Shown: piece by piece, positions 7,363 to 15,591 of the stretch
Layout: every line of letters starts with the position of its first letter
How positions within the stretch are numbered: position 1 is the first letter of the stretch
Origin: CAWALV01 sp963782965
GTDB lineage: Bacteria > Actinomycetota > Actinomycetes > Acidothermales > Acidothermaceae
Length of the DNA: 64,000 nucleotides
Direction: 5' to 3'
Assembly (NCBI GenBank): GCA_963782965.1
Contig: CAWALV010000006.1
Location: 992,001-1,056,000, forward strand
Made by a program: the position numbers and the translations under genes
Notes under the pieces: model-generated
The model's database searches: none
Seen by the model: the letters and a program-made list of their open reading frames with translations, nothing else
Told to the model about the DNA's origin: nothing

Positions 7363-8806
7363 AGCGCTCGCAGCGGTAGTCGTCGCGCTTCCGCTGCTCA
7401 CCGCACTCGCGGTCGCGGTTGGGCCGCCGCGCCGGACACAGTTGATCGCGTTCACCGGCGCCGTTCCCACCGGCGTGCTCGCCTTGCTGCTGACCGTGCT
7501 CGCCGTGAAGGACGCCGCGCGGCCGCTCGTCGGCGACTGGGTCACCGTGGACGCTGTCGGGGCGCTGCTGCTCGGCGTCGTCGCGGTGGTGGGGTTGGGC
7601 AGCGTCGTGGTGTCGCCCGGCTACCTCGCCGGCGCGCAGCGGTCGTTCGTCACGCAACCGAGGCGCGATCGGGTCTACTACGCGGTCCTGCTGGTCTTCT
7701 GGGCGCTGCTGTTGGCCGTGCCGCTCGCCGGCAACCTCGGTGCCGCATGGTTGCTCGTCGAAGCGACGACCGCAGCCTCCGCGCTGCTGGTCGGCTTCAG
7801 CGGTCGGGCGCACGCGCTGGAGGCAGGCTGGAAGTACCTCATCTTGACCTCTCTCGGCCTCGGCGTCGCGTTGCTCGGCGTCGCCATCCTCGCCGCCGAC
7901 GGCTCCGGGGTCGCCGGGCTGGTCTGGGCACGGCTTTCGGCCTTCGACTCCGGGCGCACGACTGCCCTGAGCGCCTACCTGCTGCTGCTCGTCGGGCTCG
8001 CCGCGAAGATCGGCTGGGCGCCGGTGCACAACTGGTTGCCGGACGCGCATTCCGAGGCACCGCCGCCCGTGTCAGCCCTGCTCTCCGCCGCGCTGCTACC
8101 GGCTGTGCTGCTCGTCGCCTGGCGCAGCGAGCGGGCACTGCTGCCCGTCATCGGGCCGCATGCCGCGCAGCGAGTCCTGATTGGGTTCGGGCTGCTCTCG
8201 CTGGCGGTCGCAGTGCCGTTCCTGTGGCGCCCGATGCCGTTCAAGCGGCTGCTCGCGTACTCCTCGCTCGAGCACCTCGGCGTGATGGCGCTGGGCATCG
8301 GCTTCGGCACGCCGCTCGCCCTCGCCGGCGTCGCGGTGCACATCGCCGGTCACGGCGTCGCGAAGGCGCTCGGGTTCTACGCCGCCGGGCCGCTGCTCGC
8401 CCACGAACCACGCGCCGCGAAACACCCGGTCAGTGGGATCGGGCGGACGTCGCCCGCGCTCGGTGCCACCGTCGGACTGTCCCTCGGCGTCCTCTCCGGG
8501 TTGCCGCCGTCTCCGCTGTTCGTCAGCGAGGTGATGGTGCTCGCCGGTGGCTTCGCCTCCGGCCGCGCATGGCCCGCCGGCATCGCCGCGGTGCTGCTGG
8601 CGCTGGGGTTCCTCGGCCTGGCGCACGCAACGCTCGAGACCGTGGCCGGCAACGCACATCGCCGGGCGGTCACCGGGCCCGGTGGGATGGGACTGCTGAC
8701 CGTGCTGGCGGTCAGCGCAGCTGTGGTGTTGCTCGCGCTTGCCGCGCTCGCCCCGTGGCTGCCCGGCACCGGCTTCGTGCACGCGCTCGCGGCGGGCGCC
8801 CGGTGA
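7355..8806 (+). CDS. hyfF: Hydrogenase-4-like antiporter subunit (HyfF/NuoN family)
   Basis: 483 residues with about 13-14 membrane helices, a second proton_antipo_M subunit. Diagnostic segments include W-L-L-V-E-A-T-T near residue 131, A-A-K-I-G-W-A-P-V-H-N-W-L-P-D-A-H-S-E-A near 210-229, and F-K-R-L-L-A-Y-S-S-L-E-H near 296. The Lys in the first broken helix and the Glu in the V-E-A-T segment are the residues needed for proton transfer in related antiporters, and both are present. GTG at 7355 is chosen as start; it overlaps hyfE by 8 bp. The stop overlaps hyfG by 4 bp. It corresponds to Rv0086 (hycQ). Confidence 0.87.
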   Translation: MIRALAAVVVALPLLTALAVAVGPPRRTQLIAFTGAVPTGVLALLLTVLAVKDAARPLVGDWVTVDAVGALLLGVVAVVGLGSVVVSPGYLAGAQRSFVTQPRRDRVYYAVLLVFWALLLAVPLAGNLGAAWLLVEATTAASALLVGFSGRAHALEAGWKYLILTSLGLGVALLGVAILAADGSGVAGLVWARLSAFDSGRTTALSAYLLLLVGLAAKIGWAPVHNWLPDAHSEAPPPVSALLSAALLPAVLLVAWRSERALLPVIGPHAAQRVLIGFGLLSLAVAVPFLWRPMPFKRLLAYSSLEHLGVMALGIGFGTPLALAGVAVHIAGHGVAKALGFYAAGPLLAHEPRAAKHPVSGIGRTSPALGATVGLSLGVLSGLPPSPLFVSEVMVLAGGFASGRAWPAGIAAVLLALGFLGLAHATLETVAGNAHRRAVTGPGGMGLLTVLAVSAAVVLLALAALAPWLPGTGFVHALAAGAR

Positions 8807-10230
8807 CCGCGAGTGGAGCCGCGACAGGCGGCGGCGCTCGCTTGACCGGTTACCGGGAGGAGGTCGCCGCCGCGCTCGCGGGCGGCTGGCACGCGCGCAG
8901 CCTGTACGCCGCCGAGGAGGGCCGTGCGGTCCGGGTGCTGCTGGTCGGAACCAAGGGGGAGGCGAGGTTCGTCAGCGAGCCCGCGGACGCCGACCGTGTG
9001 GTGCCGTCGTTGGTCGACCTCGTGCCGGCCCTGGCCTGGGACGAGCGTGAGGCTCACGATCTGTACGGCGTGCGGTTCGCGGGCCACGAGCCGCTACGCC
9101 CGCTGCTCGACCACACGGCCGCGCTCGACGAGTGGACGGTGCCGGTCCGGGGGCACGACCCCTACCAGGTCGCGGTCGGCCCGATCCACGCCGGCGTCAT
9201 CGAGTCGGGCCACTTCCGCTTCCACGTCGTAGGGGATCGGGTGTTGCACCTGGACGGCCGACTCTTCTATAAGCATCGCGGCTTGGAACGCGCGGCGCAG
9301 GGGCGTTCGGCGTCCGAGGCGCTGCCGTTCGTGGCGCGCGCATGCGGGGCGTGCGCGGTGAGCAACGCGCTTGCGTTCGCCACCGCCGCCGAGCAGGTGC
9401 TCGGGTTGCGGGCCGGCCCGCAACTCGAGCGGCACCGGGCGCTGCTGCTCGAGCTCGAGCGGGTGTGGAGCCACCTCAACGACATCGCCGCCATCTGCGC
9501 CGGCGTCGGGATGGCAGCCGGCAACGCCTTCTTCCTCGCCCTGACCGAGCGGGCCCGCCGGCTGAACGCGGCGGTGACCGGCCACCGGTTCCTGTTCGGC
9601 GTGGTCGCGGTCGGCCGTAGCGACCTCGCTCTGGACGGCGCGGCGGTAGCCGGTTGTGCCGGTGAGCTCGGCGCGATCGCGGTGGCCGCGCAGGCCGGAT
9701 GGCGCGAACTCGCATTCAACGGGTCCCTCCAGGACCGGCTCGACGGGGTCGGCGTGGTCGACGCGGTCGCCGTCCGGCGACTCGGCGTCGTGGGGCCGGC
9801 CGCCCGGGCGGCCGGGGTCGCTACGGACGCGCGTTGCCTCGCGGATCTCGAGCCGTACCGCGGCCTGGTGCCGGTCATCGCGCCGTCGCCGACTGGCGAC
9901 GTGCGGGCGCGGTTCGAACAACGGATGGTCGAGCTGAGGCAGTCCTTCGACCTGCTCACTGCCTTGCTGGCACCAGGAACGCTCGCGCCGGCGACGGCCG
10001 AAGCCGGCGGCGAGATGCGACCGGTCGGGGTGGGGCTCGTCGAGAGCCCGCGCGGCCTGACCAGCTGTGTCGTCGAGCACGCCAGCGGCGTGGTGTCGAG
10101 GGTGCACCTGCGCACCGGGTCTTACGCCAACTGGCCGGCCGTCGCGCAGGCCGCAGCAGGCTGCCTGCTGCCGGACTTTCCCCTCGTCAACAAGAGCTTC
10201 GAGCTCTGCTACGCCTGCGCAGACCGCTGA
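8803..10230 (+). CDS. hyfG: [NiFe]-hydrogenase-like large subunit fused to NuoC domain
   Basis: 475 residues. Residues ~1-120 form a NuoC-like domain with the signature D-E-R-E-A-H-D-L-Y-G-V. Residues ~125-475 are the NuoD/hydrogenase large-subunit domain (R-G-L-E-R, H-L-N-D-I-A). Both Cys pairs that hold the Ni-Fe site in hydrogenases are kept: C181-G-A-C184 and C469-Y-A-C472. Complex I subunits lack these, so a real Ni-Fe active site is plausible. The usual Asp before the second pair (D-P-C-x-x-C) is replaced by E-L-C. The protein ends at C-A-D-R, the position after which HycE-type precursors are trimmed, so no C-terminal peptide is encoded. GTG start overlaps hyfF. It corresponds to Rv0087 (hycE). 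Confidence 0.85.
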   Translation: MTASGAATGGGARLTGYREEVAAALAGGWHARSLYAAEEGRAVRVLLVGTKGEARFVSEPADADRVVPSLVDLVPALAWDEREAHDLYGVRFAGHEPLRPLLDHTAALDEWTVPVRGHDPYQVAVGPIHAGVIESGHFRFHVVGDRVLHLDGRLFYKHRGLERAAQGRSASEALPFVARACGACAVSNALAFATAAEQVLGLRAGPQLERHRALLLELERVWSHLNDIAAICAGVGMAAGNAFFLALTERARRLNAAVTGHRFLFGVVAVGRSDLALDGAAVAGCAGELGAIAVAAQAGWRELAFNGSLQDRLDGVGVVDAVAVRRLGVVGPAARAAGVATDARCLADLEPYRGLVPVIAPSPTGDVRARFEQRMVELRQSFDLLTALLAPGTLAPATAEAGGEMRPVGVGLVESPRGLTSCVVEHASGVVSRVHLRTGSYANWPAVAQAAAGCLLPDFPLVNKSFELCYACADR

Positions 10231-10694
10231 TGTTCACCCTGCTGCACGACCTGCGCCGGCTGCGGCGGGCGATCGACCTGCCGCCGCCGGACCGCGGTCG
10301 CAGCCTGGCGATCCGGCACGTCGATGCGGGTTCGTGCAACGGGTGCGAGCACGAGCTCACCCTCGTGGCCGGGCCGCATTACGACCTGCAGCGCTACGGA
10401 CTCGGCGTCGTCGCCTCACCCCGGCACGCCGACCTGTTGCTGGTCACCGGCACGGTCACGACGCGGATGCGCGAACCGCTACTCCTCGCTTACCATGCGA
10501 TGCCCGAGCCGCGGCGGGTGGCCGCGCTCGGCGACTGCGCTCTGGGCGTTGGCGTTCTAGGGCAGCCGAGTGAGCTGGTCGGTCCGGTCGGCGAGGTGCT
10601 GCCCGTCGCCGTCACGATTCCCGGTTGCCCACCGAGCCCGGAAAGGATCGCCCGCTCACTGTTCGAGCTCATCGACGGGCGCCAGCCCGGCTGA
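10230..10694 (+). CDS. hyfI: Hydrogenase-like small subunit (HyfI/NuoB family)
   Basis: 154 residues, a NuoB-like Fe-S protein that would hold the [4Fe-4S] cluster next to the catalytic centre. Cluster ligands are visible as S-C-N-G-C-E-H-E-L near residues 34-42, G-D-C-A near 105, and I-P-G-C-P-P-S-P near 133. The start ATG shares its A with the hyfG stop (TGATG). It is last in the operon here, whereas in M. tuberculosis the equivalent (Rv0082) directly follows the ArsR gene. No ferredoxin-like subunit, formate dehydrogenase or hyp maturation gene follows. Confidence 0.87.
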   Translation: MFTLLHDLRRLRRAIDLPPPDRGRSLAIRHVDAGSCNGCEHELTLVAGPHYDLQRYGLGVVASPRHADLLLVTGTVTTRMREPLLLAYHAMPEPRRVAALGDCALGVGVLGQPSELVGPVGEVLPVAVTIPGCPPSPERIARSLFELIDGRQPG

Positions 10695-10819
10695 GTCCGG
10701 GCGCGCGTGAAGACGCTTGCCGCGACGCCGGATGACAGCAGCGAAGAAGAAGCCGGAGCCCTCGACTGAACAGCAGTTGGCGGCGAATCCTGGTGGCTCG
10801 CGCCAAGGAGCAGGCGTGT

Positions 10820-10835
10820 CGGTTCAGCTGAACCG
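10820..10835. repeat. 16-bp perfect palindrome, copy 1
   Basis: CGGTTCAGCTGAACCG, identical to its reverse complement. It lies 3 bp beyond the stop of the minus-strand ankyrin gene and between that gene and the convergent hyf operon. The same core occurs twice more at 50968-51018, again just beyond a minus-strand stop. It can fold as a 6-bp stem with an AGCT loop. Terminator, protein-binding site or dispersed palindrome are all possible. Confidence 0.75.
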
Positions 10836-10838
10836 CGG

Positions 10839-11597
10839 TCAGTCGCGCGCATGAGTGCCCGTCGTTGCCGCGCTCCGTTCTTCGAGCCAGGCGATGATGT
10901 TCTCCCGTCGAGTGCCGCCGGCTCGTGCCGCGTCGAGCGGGGTGCCCTTGGCGTAATCGGGTGTCCAATCGAGCTGTGCACCGCGGGCGAGGAGCTGTTC
11001 GGCGGCGCGTCGTTGCCCGGCCGCGCAGGCATGCCAGAACGCTTGCGATACCTCCGCCGGCCCGAAGTCGCCGGTGTCGAGGAGCTGCGCTTGCCGGTCG
11101 AGCATCCCGAGTGCAGCGGCGTGCCAGAGCTTGTCGATGCGGGCACCGCGGGCAGCCAGCAGCGCGGCCACGTGCCAGCAGGCGTATCCGACGGCGTTGT
11201 CGAGTGGCGTGCCGATCGATCCATCGGGCGCTTCCACGTCGGCGCCACCGTCGATCAACGCAGCGGCGACGTCTGAGTCATCGCTGCTGGCGGCCCAATG
11301 CAGCGGTGTTTCGTCGCCGGGGTTACGACCATCAGGATCGGCGCCCGCCGCCAGGAGCAGCCGCACCATCTGCGGGCCGTTGGGGAAGTAGCCAGGCCAG
11401 TCGGTCACGATGTGCAGCGCCCACCGGCTCTCGAACGGGCCGCCGAGCGGGCCGGCCACGACCTCCGGTGCCGCGTCGACAATGCGACGGACGCCCTCGA
11501 CATCGCCGGAGCGAATGGCGCGAACGAGGTCGGCGGCAACCCGCGAGTCGATGGCGCCCACCTGCACAGCTTCCGGTCCGGCACACGCGGCGGTCAA
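10839..11597 (-). CDS. Ankyrin-repeat protein
   Basis: 252 residues from a TTG at 11597; GTG codons at 11567 and 11561 are credible alternatives, the latter with GGAAG eight bases upstream. Ankyrin repeats are seen as L-L-L-A-A-G-A-D-P-D, E-T-P-L-H-W-A-A, A-L-I-D-G-G-A-D-V-E, G-T-P-L-D-N-A and L-L-A-R-G-A-Q-L-D, covering about residues 25-240. There is no signal peptide, membrane helix or enzymatic domain. Such proteins are protein-protein interaction scaffolds; no partner is evident. It is convergent with the hydrogenase-like operon and divergent from an acetyltransferase gene. Confidence 0.82.
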   Translation of the reverse strand: MTAACAGPEAVQVGAIDSRVAADLVRAIRSGDVEGVRRIVDAAPEVVAGPLGGPFESRWALHIVTDWPGYFPNGPQMVRLLLAAGADPDGRNPGDETPLHWAASSDDSDVAAALIDGGADVEAPDGSIGTPLDNAVGYACWHVAALLAARGARIDKLWHAAALGMLDRQAQLLDTGDFGPAEVSQAFWHACAAGQRRAAEQLLARGAQLDWTPDYAKGTPLDAARAGGTRRENIIAWLEERSAATTGTHARD

Positions 11598-11631
11598 GGT
11601 AAAGGCGGTGGCTGACCGTGGGCCGGCAGTC

Positions 11632-11637
11632 TAGGTT
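11632..11637 (+). promoter_or_regulatory. -10 box for leaderless GNAT gene
   Basis: TAGGTT lies 6 bases before the GTG at 11644, the spacing expected when the transcript begins at or next to the start codon. There is no ribosome site. Confidence 0.5.
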
Positions 11638-11643
11638 GACCTC

Positions 11644-12117
11644 GTGCGTGACGCTAACGGTCCAGTCCTGCGGCTGGCCGGCCCCGCGGATACACCTGCC
11701 GTCGGGCAGCTGCTGCACGATTTCAACCGCGAGTTCGATGAACCGTCACCGCCGCCCTCTGCCCTGGCGGTTCGGCTTCGGCAGTTGCTCGCCAGTGGTG
11801 AAACGGCCGTGCTCCTGGCCGGCGACGGACCCGACGGCGTGGCCGTCGTGCGGTTTCGCGATGCCATCTGGAGCAGCGGCCTCGAGTGCTATCTCGCCGA
11901 GCTGTACGTCGTCCCGAAACGGCGCGGCCAGGGCATGGGGCGCGCCCTGATGGAAGAGGCGATCCGCTACGCCCGCGAGCGCGGCGCCGACACCATGGAG
12001 ATCGGTGTCGACGAGCCGGACGTCGTGGCCCGTCGACTCTACGAAAGTCTCGGTTTCACGAACCGGACGGGCGGACCGAACGGCCCGGTGATGTACGTCT
12101 ACGAGCGCGAACTCTGA
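11644..12117 (+). CDS. GNAT-family N-acetyltransferase
   Basis: 157 residues covering one GNAT domain. The acetyl-CoA binding motif is seen as L-Y-V-V-P-K-R-R-G-Q-G-M-G-R-A-L near residues 85-100, and the C-terminal A-R-R-L-Y-E-S-L-G-F motif is near 130-140. Family members acetylate amines on small molecules or proteins; the substrate is not evident. The GTG start sits 6 bases after a TAGGTT -10 box and has no ribosome site, so it is probably leaderless. It is convergent with the MarR gene, 7 bp apart. Confidence 0.88.
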   Translation: MRDANGPVLRLAGPADTPAVGQLLHDFNREFDEPSPPPSALAVRLRQLLASGETAVLLAGDGPDGVAVVRFRDAIWSSGLECYLAELYVVPKRRGQGMGRALMEEAIRYARERGADTMEIGVDEPDVVARRLYESLGFTNRTGGPNGPVMYVYEREL

Positions 12118-12124
12118 CCCCGGT

Positions 12125-12598
12125 TCAGCTGCCGGAGCGTTCGCCTCGCTGTTCGCCGATCGACCCGAGCGCGAAGAGCGCCGCGCGCAGTCCGGCGACC
12201 TGCTCGGCGGAGAGGCGCTGCGCGAGTTCGGCGTCGATCGCCGCGACTCCGGTACGTACCGCGTCGGCCGCTTGCCGGCCACGCTCGGTCGGCTCGACGA
12301 CGAGTCGTCGCCGGTCGGTCGGGTCGGCCGACCGGGTGAGGTAGCCGCGCAGGACCATTGTGTCGAGCAACTGGCTCGCCGCCTGCTTGGTCACCTGGAG
12401 CCCGCGGAGCAGGTTGGCAAGCTCCTCGTGCTGGTTCACCAAACCGCCGATCACGTGCGCGCCGTTGCGGGGGAGGTCGTCGCAGCCGGCGTTCGCGAGT
12501 TCCGCCCGGACGGCGTGTGCGTAGGCGTGGCGCGCCCATCGCAGCAGCGCCGGTATGGGCACGGCGGCCAGGCCGTGGTTGTTCTCGTCATCGGTCAT
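12125..12598 (-). CDS. MarR-family transcriptional regulator
   Basis: 157 residues, a winged-helix dimer-type regulator. The recognition helix region is T-K-Q-A-A-S-Q-L-L-D-T-M-V, and the D-P-T-D-R-R-R-L-V wing signature is clear near residues 90-100. MarR proteins usually repress a neighbouring transporter or enzyme gene and are released by small phenolic ligands. The neighbours are a GNAT gene and fbiC, so the target is not obvious. A repeat-rich site directly upstream (12625-12650) fits autoregulation. Confidence 0.9.
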   Translation of the reverse strand: MTDDENNHGLAAVPIPALLRWARHAYAHAVRAELANAGCDDLPRNGAHVIGGLVNQHEELANLLRGLQVTKQAASQLLDTMVLRGYLTRSADPTDRRRLVVEPTERGRQAADAVRTGVAAIDAELAQRLSAEQVAGLRAALFALGSIGEQRGERSGS

Positions 12599-12624
12599 GC
12601 TGGGACCGTAAGGTCAACTACCCG

Positions 12625-12650
12625 GACAGTCAAGAGCCTTGACAGTCAAG
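12625..12650 (-). promoter_or_regulatory. Candidate MarR operator
   Basis: GACAGTCAAG occurs twice as a direct repeat (12625-12634 and 12641-12650). The second copy is part of an imperfect palindrome CTTGACAGTCAAG (12638-12650). On the minus strand this supplies TTGACT/TTGACA-like -35 elements 27-50 bp before the MarR start. The site overlaps the last codons of fbiC. Confidence 0.5.
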
Positions 12651-15149
12651 CAGTGCTAGGCGTGGCGGGAACGAAGGCTCGCCGTACAGGGTCGTGCGTT
12701 GACGAGACGGCCGGCCGGCCGCCACTGCGATGGCTTCCAGCTCGCGCACGGTCTTGGACGAGCCGTGCTGCGACCCGGCCATCCGGCTGATCGTCTCTTC
12801 CATGAGCGTGCCCCCGAGATCGTTCACCCCGCCGTGCAGCACCGTCACGCATCCGTCGACGCCGAGCTTCACCCACGAGCACTGGATGTTGTCGATCGCG
12901 CCGTGCAGCAGGATGCGCGCCATCGCGTGCACCGCGCGGTTGTCGCGTTCCGTCGGGCCGGGGCGGGCCAGCCCGGCGAGGTAGATCGGTGCCGAGGTGT
13001 GCACGAACGGCAACGCGACGAACTCGGTGAAACCCCCGGTCTCGCCTTGCAGCCGAGCGAGCAGCTTCAGGTGTGCGACCCATTGCGCGGGCGTGTCGAC
13101 GTGTCCGTACATCATCGTCGACGTCGTGGGCAGCCCGATCTCGTGCGCCGTGCGTACCACTTCTATCCAGGACGACGTCGGCAGCTTGCCTTTCGTGAGC
13201 ACCCAACGCACGTCGTCGTCGAGGATCTCGGCTGCCGTTCCCGGCAGTGAGTCGACGCCGGCTTCGCGGGCCGCGATGAGCCACTCCCGAATGCTCATGC
13301 CTGCGCGAGTGGCGCCGTTCACGACCTCCATCGGGCTGAACGCGTGCAGGTGGATCGCGGGCGCTCGCCGCTTCACCTCGCGGGCGAGGTCGAAGTACGC
13401 GGTGCCCGGAAGGTCGGGGTGGATGCCGCCCTGCATACAGATCTCGGTAGCGCCGGCCGCCCATGCTTCATCGACCCGTCGCCCGACGTCGTCCAACGAG
13501 AGTGTGTACGCATCGGCGTCGCTACGACGTTGCGCGAAGGCGCAGAACCGGCATCCGGTGTAGCAGACATTCGTGAAGTTGATGTTTCGCGTCACGATAT
13601 ACGTCACGACGTCGCCGACGGCGTCGCGACGCAGGTCGTCGGCCAGCGCCGACACCGCATCGAGGTCGGCGCCGTCTGCGGTCATCAACGCCAGCGCGTC
13701 GTCGTCGGAGAGCCCGGCCGGGTCGGATTCGGCATGCCGCAGCGCCGCCGCGACATCGGCATCGAGGCGTTTCGGTGTGGACGACGGCAACCGGGTGGCG
13801 ACCTGCGCCCAGTCGCCGAACGCGGAGGCGATATCGGAGCGGTGGTCGGTGCGGCGTCCCTCGGTGTCGATCGACGTCGCAAGGTCGATCCGGCCGGCGC
13901 TCGACCAGGCGTTCTCCGGCTCTTGCCACGGGCGGCCGGTGGGCAGTGCAGCCTCGGCGGCCAGGCCCGTCGCCGGTTCGGCGAGCGCGGCGACGTGCGG
14001 CGCGATTCGCGGGTCCAGCCACGGCTCGCCGGCGAGCACATAGCGCGGGTAGACGGTGAGCCGTTCCTTCAGCTCGAACCCGGCGGCCGCGCTGCGCTGC
14101 GCGAGCTCCTCGATATTCGGCCACGGCCGCTCCGGGTTGACGTGGTCGGGCGTCACCGGGGAAACGCCTCCCCAGTCGTCGATGCCGGCGCGAAGCATGA
14201 GGTCGAACTGCTCGTCGACGAGGTTCGGTGGAGCTTGGATGCGCATCCGTGGGCCGAGCACGAGTCGGGCCACCGCGATGGTCGCGGCCAGGTCGGCGAG
14301 CTCGGCGTCCGGCATGGCCCGCATCGCAGTGTCGGGCTTGGCCCGGAAGTTCTGCACGATGACCTCTTGGACGCCGAGGTATTCGCGCGCCACCGACCTG
14401 ATCGCGAAGAGCGACTCCGCGCGCTCCTCGAGCGTTTCGCCGATGCCGATGAGAATGCCGGTGGTGAACGGCACGTTGAGCCGGCCGGCGTCCTCCAGCA
14501 CGCGCAAGCGGATCGCAGGCTCCTTGTCAGGGCTGCCGTAGTGCGGGCCACCGGGTTGCGACCACAGACGCGTCGCCGTTGTTTCGAGCATCATGCCCAT
14601 GCTCGGTGCGACCGGCTTGAGCCGAGCCAACTCCTGCCAGCTCAGGACCCCCGGGTTGAGGTGCGGTAGCAGTCCGGTTTCTTCCAGCACGGCAACCGCG
14701 CACGCTCGCAGGTAGTCCAGCGTCGAGCTGTACCCGCGGGCGTTCAGCCAGTCACCGGCCACCGACCATCGGGTTTCCGGGCGGTCGCCGAGGGTGAACA
14801 AGGCTTCCTTGCATCCGGCGGTTGCGCCGTCGCGCGCAATGCCGACCACCTCGCCGATGGACAAGTACGGTGCGGCCACCCGATTCGGTGTCGTAGCAAA
14901 CGTGCAGTAGTGACAGCGATCCCTACAGAGACGGGTAAGCGGGATGAACACTTTGCGCGAGTAAGTGACGACACCGCTTCGGTCGATATCGGCGAGACCG
15001 TTGTCGCGAACGCGGCTCGCGTGGGTGAGCAGTTCGTCGAGGTCGGTGCCCCGGGCCGCCATCAGCACCGCGGCTTCAGTGACGTCGAGAGCGACACCGT
15101 CGCGGGCCCGCCGCAAGGCCCGGTGTAGCGCACTCGGGGCGGGGTTCAT
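12630..15149 (-). CDS. fbiC: 7,8-didemethyl-8-hydroxy-5-deazariboflavin (FO) synthase
   Basis: 839 residues, the bifunctional CofG-CofH radical-SAM enzyme that makes FO, the chromophore of coenzyme F420, from tyrosine and a ribityl pyrimidine. The CofG half has its Fe-S ligands at C75-x3-C79-x2-C82 and the CofH half at C529-x3-C533-x2-C536. Length matches actinobacterial FbiC. The ATG at 15149 is chosen over a 45-residue longer frame because GGAG precedes it and the extension does not look like the family. The 3' end overlaps the MarR control region. Upstream lies a C-run-rich stretch. It shows that the organism makes F420. Confidence 0.95.
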   Translation of the reverse strand: MNPAPSALHRALRRARDGVALDVTEAAVLMAARGTDLDELLTHASRVRDNGLADIDRSGVVTYSRKVFIPLTRLCRDRCHYCTFATTPNRVAAPYLSIGEVVGIARDGATAGCKEALFTLGDRPETRWSVAGDWLNARGYSSTLDYLRACAVAVLEETGLLPHLNPGVLSWQELARLKPVAPSMGMMLETTATRLWSQPGGPHYGSPDKEPAIRLRVLEDAGRLNVPFTTGILIGIGETLEERAESLFAIRSVAREYLGVQEVIVQNFRAKPDTAMRAMPDAELADLAATIAVARLVLGPRMRIQAPPNLVDEQFDLMLRAGIDDWGGVSPVTPDHVNPERPWPNIEELAQRSAAAGFELKERLTVYPRYVLAGEPWLDPRIAPHVAALAEPATGLAAEAALPTGRPWQEPENAWSSAGRIDLATSIDTEGRRTDHRSDIASAFGDWAQVATRLPSSTPKRLDADVAAALRHAESDPAGLSDDDALALMTADGADLDAVSALADDLRRDAVGDVVTYIVTRNINFTNVCYTGCRFCAFAQRRSDADAYTLSLDDVGRRVDEAWAAGATEICMQGGIHPDLPGTAYFDLAREVKRRAPAIHLHAFSPMEVVNGATRAGMSIREWLIAAREAGVDSLPGTAAEILDDDVRWVLTKGKLPTSSWIEVVRTAHEIGLPTTSTMMYGHVDTPAQWVAHLKLLARLQGETGGFTEFVALPFVHTSAPIYLAGLARPGPTERDNRAVHAMARILLHGAIDNIQCSWVKLGVDGCVTVLHGGVNDLGGTLMEETISRMAGSQHGSSKTVRELEAIAVAAGRPSRQRTTLYGEPSFPPRLALLDCQGS

Positions 15150-15578
15150 GCGGGCTCCACGGGGGCGGAAGGGGTTGCTGCTTCCTACCCTGGCAGAGGC
15201 GTCTCCGCGCCGCCGCGGTACCCCGCCCACGACACGGCTTGCGATGGCTTCGGCGTCGTGGATTAGGGGCGACGAATGCGGCACAGTAAGACCGCGCGAG
15301 AGCCGGTCACTTTACCCCCCGGGTGACATCTCGGCTCGTTGCGAAGTGGCGGCCCGGTTTGCGCCCCCCACGCTGAACCGGGCCGCCGCGCCCCCCGCGT
15401 CCGCCAACCCCCCCAAGAGCCTCGGCGGTAACCATGACGATTCTGGGTCCCCGCGGTGGCGAGCGACAGTGGCCGGATGGCTACACCTGTCGGGCACTCC
15501 GACGCCGGCAACGCAACCGTTCGGGCTATCCCATGATCGGCCAGATGCGGCCGAACCCTCCCTGATCGTCACCGGGGC
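15150..15578. other. Intergenic region with C-runs and a long hairpin
   Basis: About 430 bp without a convincing gene, between divergent fbiC and the leuS leader. Four runs of 6-7 C lie at 15315-15320, 15364-15369, 15391-15396 and 15408-15414; on the minus strand, the fbiC sense strand, these are G runs. A perfect 12-bp stem joins 15348-15359 and 15376-15387 with a C-rich 16-base loop. It probably holds the fbiC promoter and 5' leader. I could not match it to a known riboswitch. Confidence 0.5.
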
Positions 15579-15584
15579 TAGAAT
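15579..15584 (+). promoter_or_regulatory. -10 box of the leuS leader transcript
   Basis: TAGAAT, 7 bases before the leader-peptide ATG at 15592. The RNA is therefore expected to begin at or next to that ATG, making the leader peptide leaderless. No good -35 match is visible. Confidence 0.6.
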
Positions 15585-15591
15585 CCTTGCC

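Noticed and set aside
15300..15425. Possible riboswitch (considered c-di-AMP ydaO type) upstream of the leuS leader or fbiC
   Set aside because: The conserved core elements could not be matched on either strand; only C-runs and one stem are clear.
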